6,053 nucleotides of DNA from assembly GCA_019454665.1 (NCBI GenBank), contig JACFNW010000150.1, positions 1 through 6,053 of the forward strand, given 5' to 3'. Below, piece after piece: positions 4,774 to 6,053 of this stretch. The DNA comes from Fimbriimonadaceae bacterium (GTDB taxonomy: Bacteria > Armatimonadota > Fimbriimonadia > Fimbriimonadales > Fimbriimonadaceae). A program made the position numbers and the translations under genes. The notes under the pieces were generated by a model, which worked only from the letters and a program-made list of their open reading frames with translations, was not told where the DNA came from and did not search any database. Position 1 is the stretch's first letter. Each line of letters opens with the position of its first letter.

Positions 4774-5503
4774 ATGACCCTGCAGTTCGAGCGCGAAGCG
4801 CTCGCCGACCTCGCCCGCGAAGCGGGACGGCTCGCCCAATCGGCGCGACGTTCGCTGGTGCGCGAGATCAAGCCCGACGGGTCGGTGGTCACCAATGCGG
4901 ATCGCGAGGTCGAGGTGTTTCTCCGCGAGCGGCTCGCGCAACTCCAGCCGGGAAGCGCCGTGTGGGGCGAGGAGTTCGGCTTCGCCGAGGACGGCCCCGG
5001 CGGCGTTTGGCTCGTGGACCCCGTGGACGGCACGACCAACTTCTCGCTCGGTTCGCCGTTGTGGGGGGTGAGCATCGCGTTCTACCATGCCGGCGAAGTG
5101 CTGGCCGGAGCGGTCGCCCTCCCCGACCTCGGCGAGACGTACTCGTGCATCGCGGGGGGCGGCGTGGACCTCGACGGGCGCACGTTGCTGCCGTTGGCGT
5201 CCGGCCCCATTGATTCGGGCTCGCCCGAGACAGCCTTGGTCAGGCAAACTGCGTTGCGGCGGGGCGGTGTGCGTGGATGGGTGCTTCGTGGCCTCGGGTC
5301 GTTTGCGCGGGCTGGTGGGCATGCGCGAAAAGCTGTACGACATCGCCGCCGTGGCCCTGTTCGTCACGGAACTGGGCGGTATCGTGCGCTACGCCGACGG
5401 CCGCCCGCTGCGGTTCGAGGACATCGCCGACGACCGCCCGATCGCTGACGCATGGCTCCTGTTCCCAGCCGAATCCGGGTTCGTCTTGGATACGGCCGAG
5501 TAG
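4774..5503 (+). pseudogene. Inositol monophosphatase-family phosphatase, frameshifted
   Basis: The first 156 residues (to about 5241) are a normal N-terminal half of the Mg-dependent inositol monophosphatase/SuhB/CysQ family: KPDGSVVTNADREVE (33-47), the metal-binding GEE (65-67) and WLVDPVDGTTNF (79-90) with Asp82, Asp85 and Thr87. The reading frame then degenerates into Arg-rich sequence and stops at 5448. In the next frame, from about 5243 to the TAG at 5501-5503, the missing C-terminal half continues: GKLRCGGAVCVDGCFVASGR matches the family's RRLGSAALDLCYVAAGR, then YDIAA with the third metal-binding Asp, and FVTELGG. Joined, the two halves make about 242 residues. Asp85 lies only about 104 residues from the YDIAA Asp, against about 125-127 in human IMPA1 and E. 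coli SuhB. A deletion of 3n+2 bases (about 60-70) at 5225-5250 therefore fits better than a single-base insertion. Without repair the product would lack a metal ligand and be inactive. A sequencing or assembly error cannot be excluded. Expression appears leaderless from the TATAAT at 4762. Confidence 0.75.
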
Positions 5504-5552
5504 GCCTTTCAAGCGACTCGTCTGCCGCACGCCCATAATGGAGGCGAATCCC

Positions 5553-6053
5553 ATGTTCTACGGTGGCCGCGCGAAGCAGATGCCCTACTTCAGCGACTAC
5601 GTGGCGTCGCGGGTCGAGGCTCGGCGGGCGTCCACGTTGCGCGGGCACCGCTGGGTGGGTTTGCGCTTCGGCGTGCCGATGATCGCCGGAGGCGCGCTGC
5701 TCATGGCGCTGCGCATGCCGCAGGTGGCCATCCTGCTGGTCCTCCTCGGCATTCTGGGGCTCTACGCCTATCCCGAGTTGGCCAAAATGCGCGACCAGCG
5801 CGAGGCCGCCCTGCGGCGCGATGCGCTCGAACACCTGCACCAATTGCTTCTCGACCGCAAGCTGCATCGGGCGCTCGAACCCGCCTTGATGGAAGTGCTC
5901 GAGAGCGGCGCGCGCGCCTACCGCGACGCCAAGCAACGCCTCGAATCCCCGCTTTGGAACGCCCAATCCGGAGGCCACTGGAGCAGCCTGAGCGGCCACT
6001 TGTCCCAAGCGATGGACACGGCCATGGAAGACCTCTGCTTGATCGCGGCGGCT
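5553..6053 (+). CDS. Membrane protein with two-helix hairpin and helical cytoplasmic domain, unknown (3' end outside window)
   Basis: An ATG at 5553, with TGGAGG (5539-5544) 8 bases upstream, opens a frame of 167 codons that runs off the right edge without a stop. After a basic N-terminal stretch (1-34, many Arg) come two adjacent hydrophobic segments, about 35-54 (VGLRFGVPMIAGGALLMALRM region) and 56-73 (PQVAILLVLLGILGLYAYP), joined by a very short turn. A long charged, leucine-rich helical region follows (75-167), including LEHLHQLLLDRKLHRALEPA-like heptads. Topology is probably both ends in the cytoplasm. I recognise no family. The codon pattern (G or C in third positions) and the ribosome binding site support a real gene. 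It starts 49 bp after the broken phosphatase gene and may be cotranscribed with it. Confidence 0.8.
   Translation, partial: MFYGGRAKQMPYFSDYVASRVEARRASTLRGHRWVGLRFGVPMIAGGALLMALRMPQVAILLVLLGILGLYAYPELAKMRDQREAALRRDALEHLHQLLLDRKLHRALEPALMEVLESGARAYRDAKQRLESPLWNAQSGGHWSSLSGHLSQAMDTAMEDLCLIAAA

Noticed and set aside
5231..5260. Programmed ribosomal frameshift in the phosphatase gene
   Set aside because: No slippery heptamer is visible at the junction, and the apparent loss of about 20 family residues at the same point fits a deletion better.
5534..5539. CATAAT as a -10 for the right-edge membrane protein gene
   Set aside because: A start 7 bases downstream would fall within or after the TGGAGG ribosome binding site, and there is no -35; transcription from upstream is more likely.

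Overview
The window is GC-rich bacterial chromosome, carrying compact genes with short gaps and no sign of phage, IS elements or CRISPR. The left-edge gene encodes a pseudopilin-like protein with an N-terminus of the [11 protein letters not shown] type and a downstream SDYDD motif. Proteins of this kind form large paralogous families in Planctomycetota and Armatimonadota. Together with a GYF_2/TM2 protein, a predicted outer-membrane barrel, leaderless or extended -10 promoters and high GC, this suggests a diderm of the Armatimonadota (Fimbriimonas-like). That assignment is inference; no marker gene is present.

Left part, minus strand (1-2358): four genes point left. They encode a GYF_2-proline linker-TM2 membrane protein, an exported cyclophilin-type peptidyl-prolyl isomerase, a small exported beta-rich (barrel-like) protein and the truncated pseudopilin. 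The first three are tightly spaced (44 and 7 bp gaps) and look like one envelope-biogenesis operon. The pseudopilin follows after 106 bp, and that gap holds an 11-bp tandem direct repeat that may be an OmpR/PhoB-type operator with its own promoter.

Centre, plus strand (2451-4082): a complete delta-1-pyrroline-5-carboxylate dehydrogenase of the eukaryote-like 'group 1' type. It performs the last step of proline catabolism to glutamate and stands alone, without a proline dehydrogenase neighbour in the window.

Right part, plus strand (4104-6053): after a terminator hairpin and an extended -10 promoter comes a clear ydaO-yuaA (cyclic di-AMP) riboswitch. It leads directly, through a GNRA-capped hairpin abutting a strong AGGAGG, into a 93-residue basic helical protein that starts with TTG and has no family I recognise. 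This riboswitch-small protein pair is the most interesting item in the window. It is followed by an inositol-monophosphatase-family gene that appears leaderless and is broken by a frameshift, probably a small 3n+2 deletion. The window ends within a two-helix membrane protein of unknown function.
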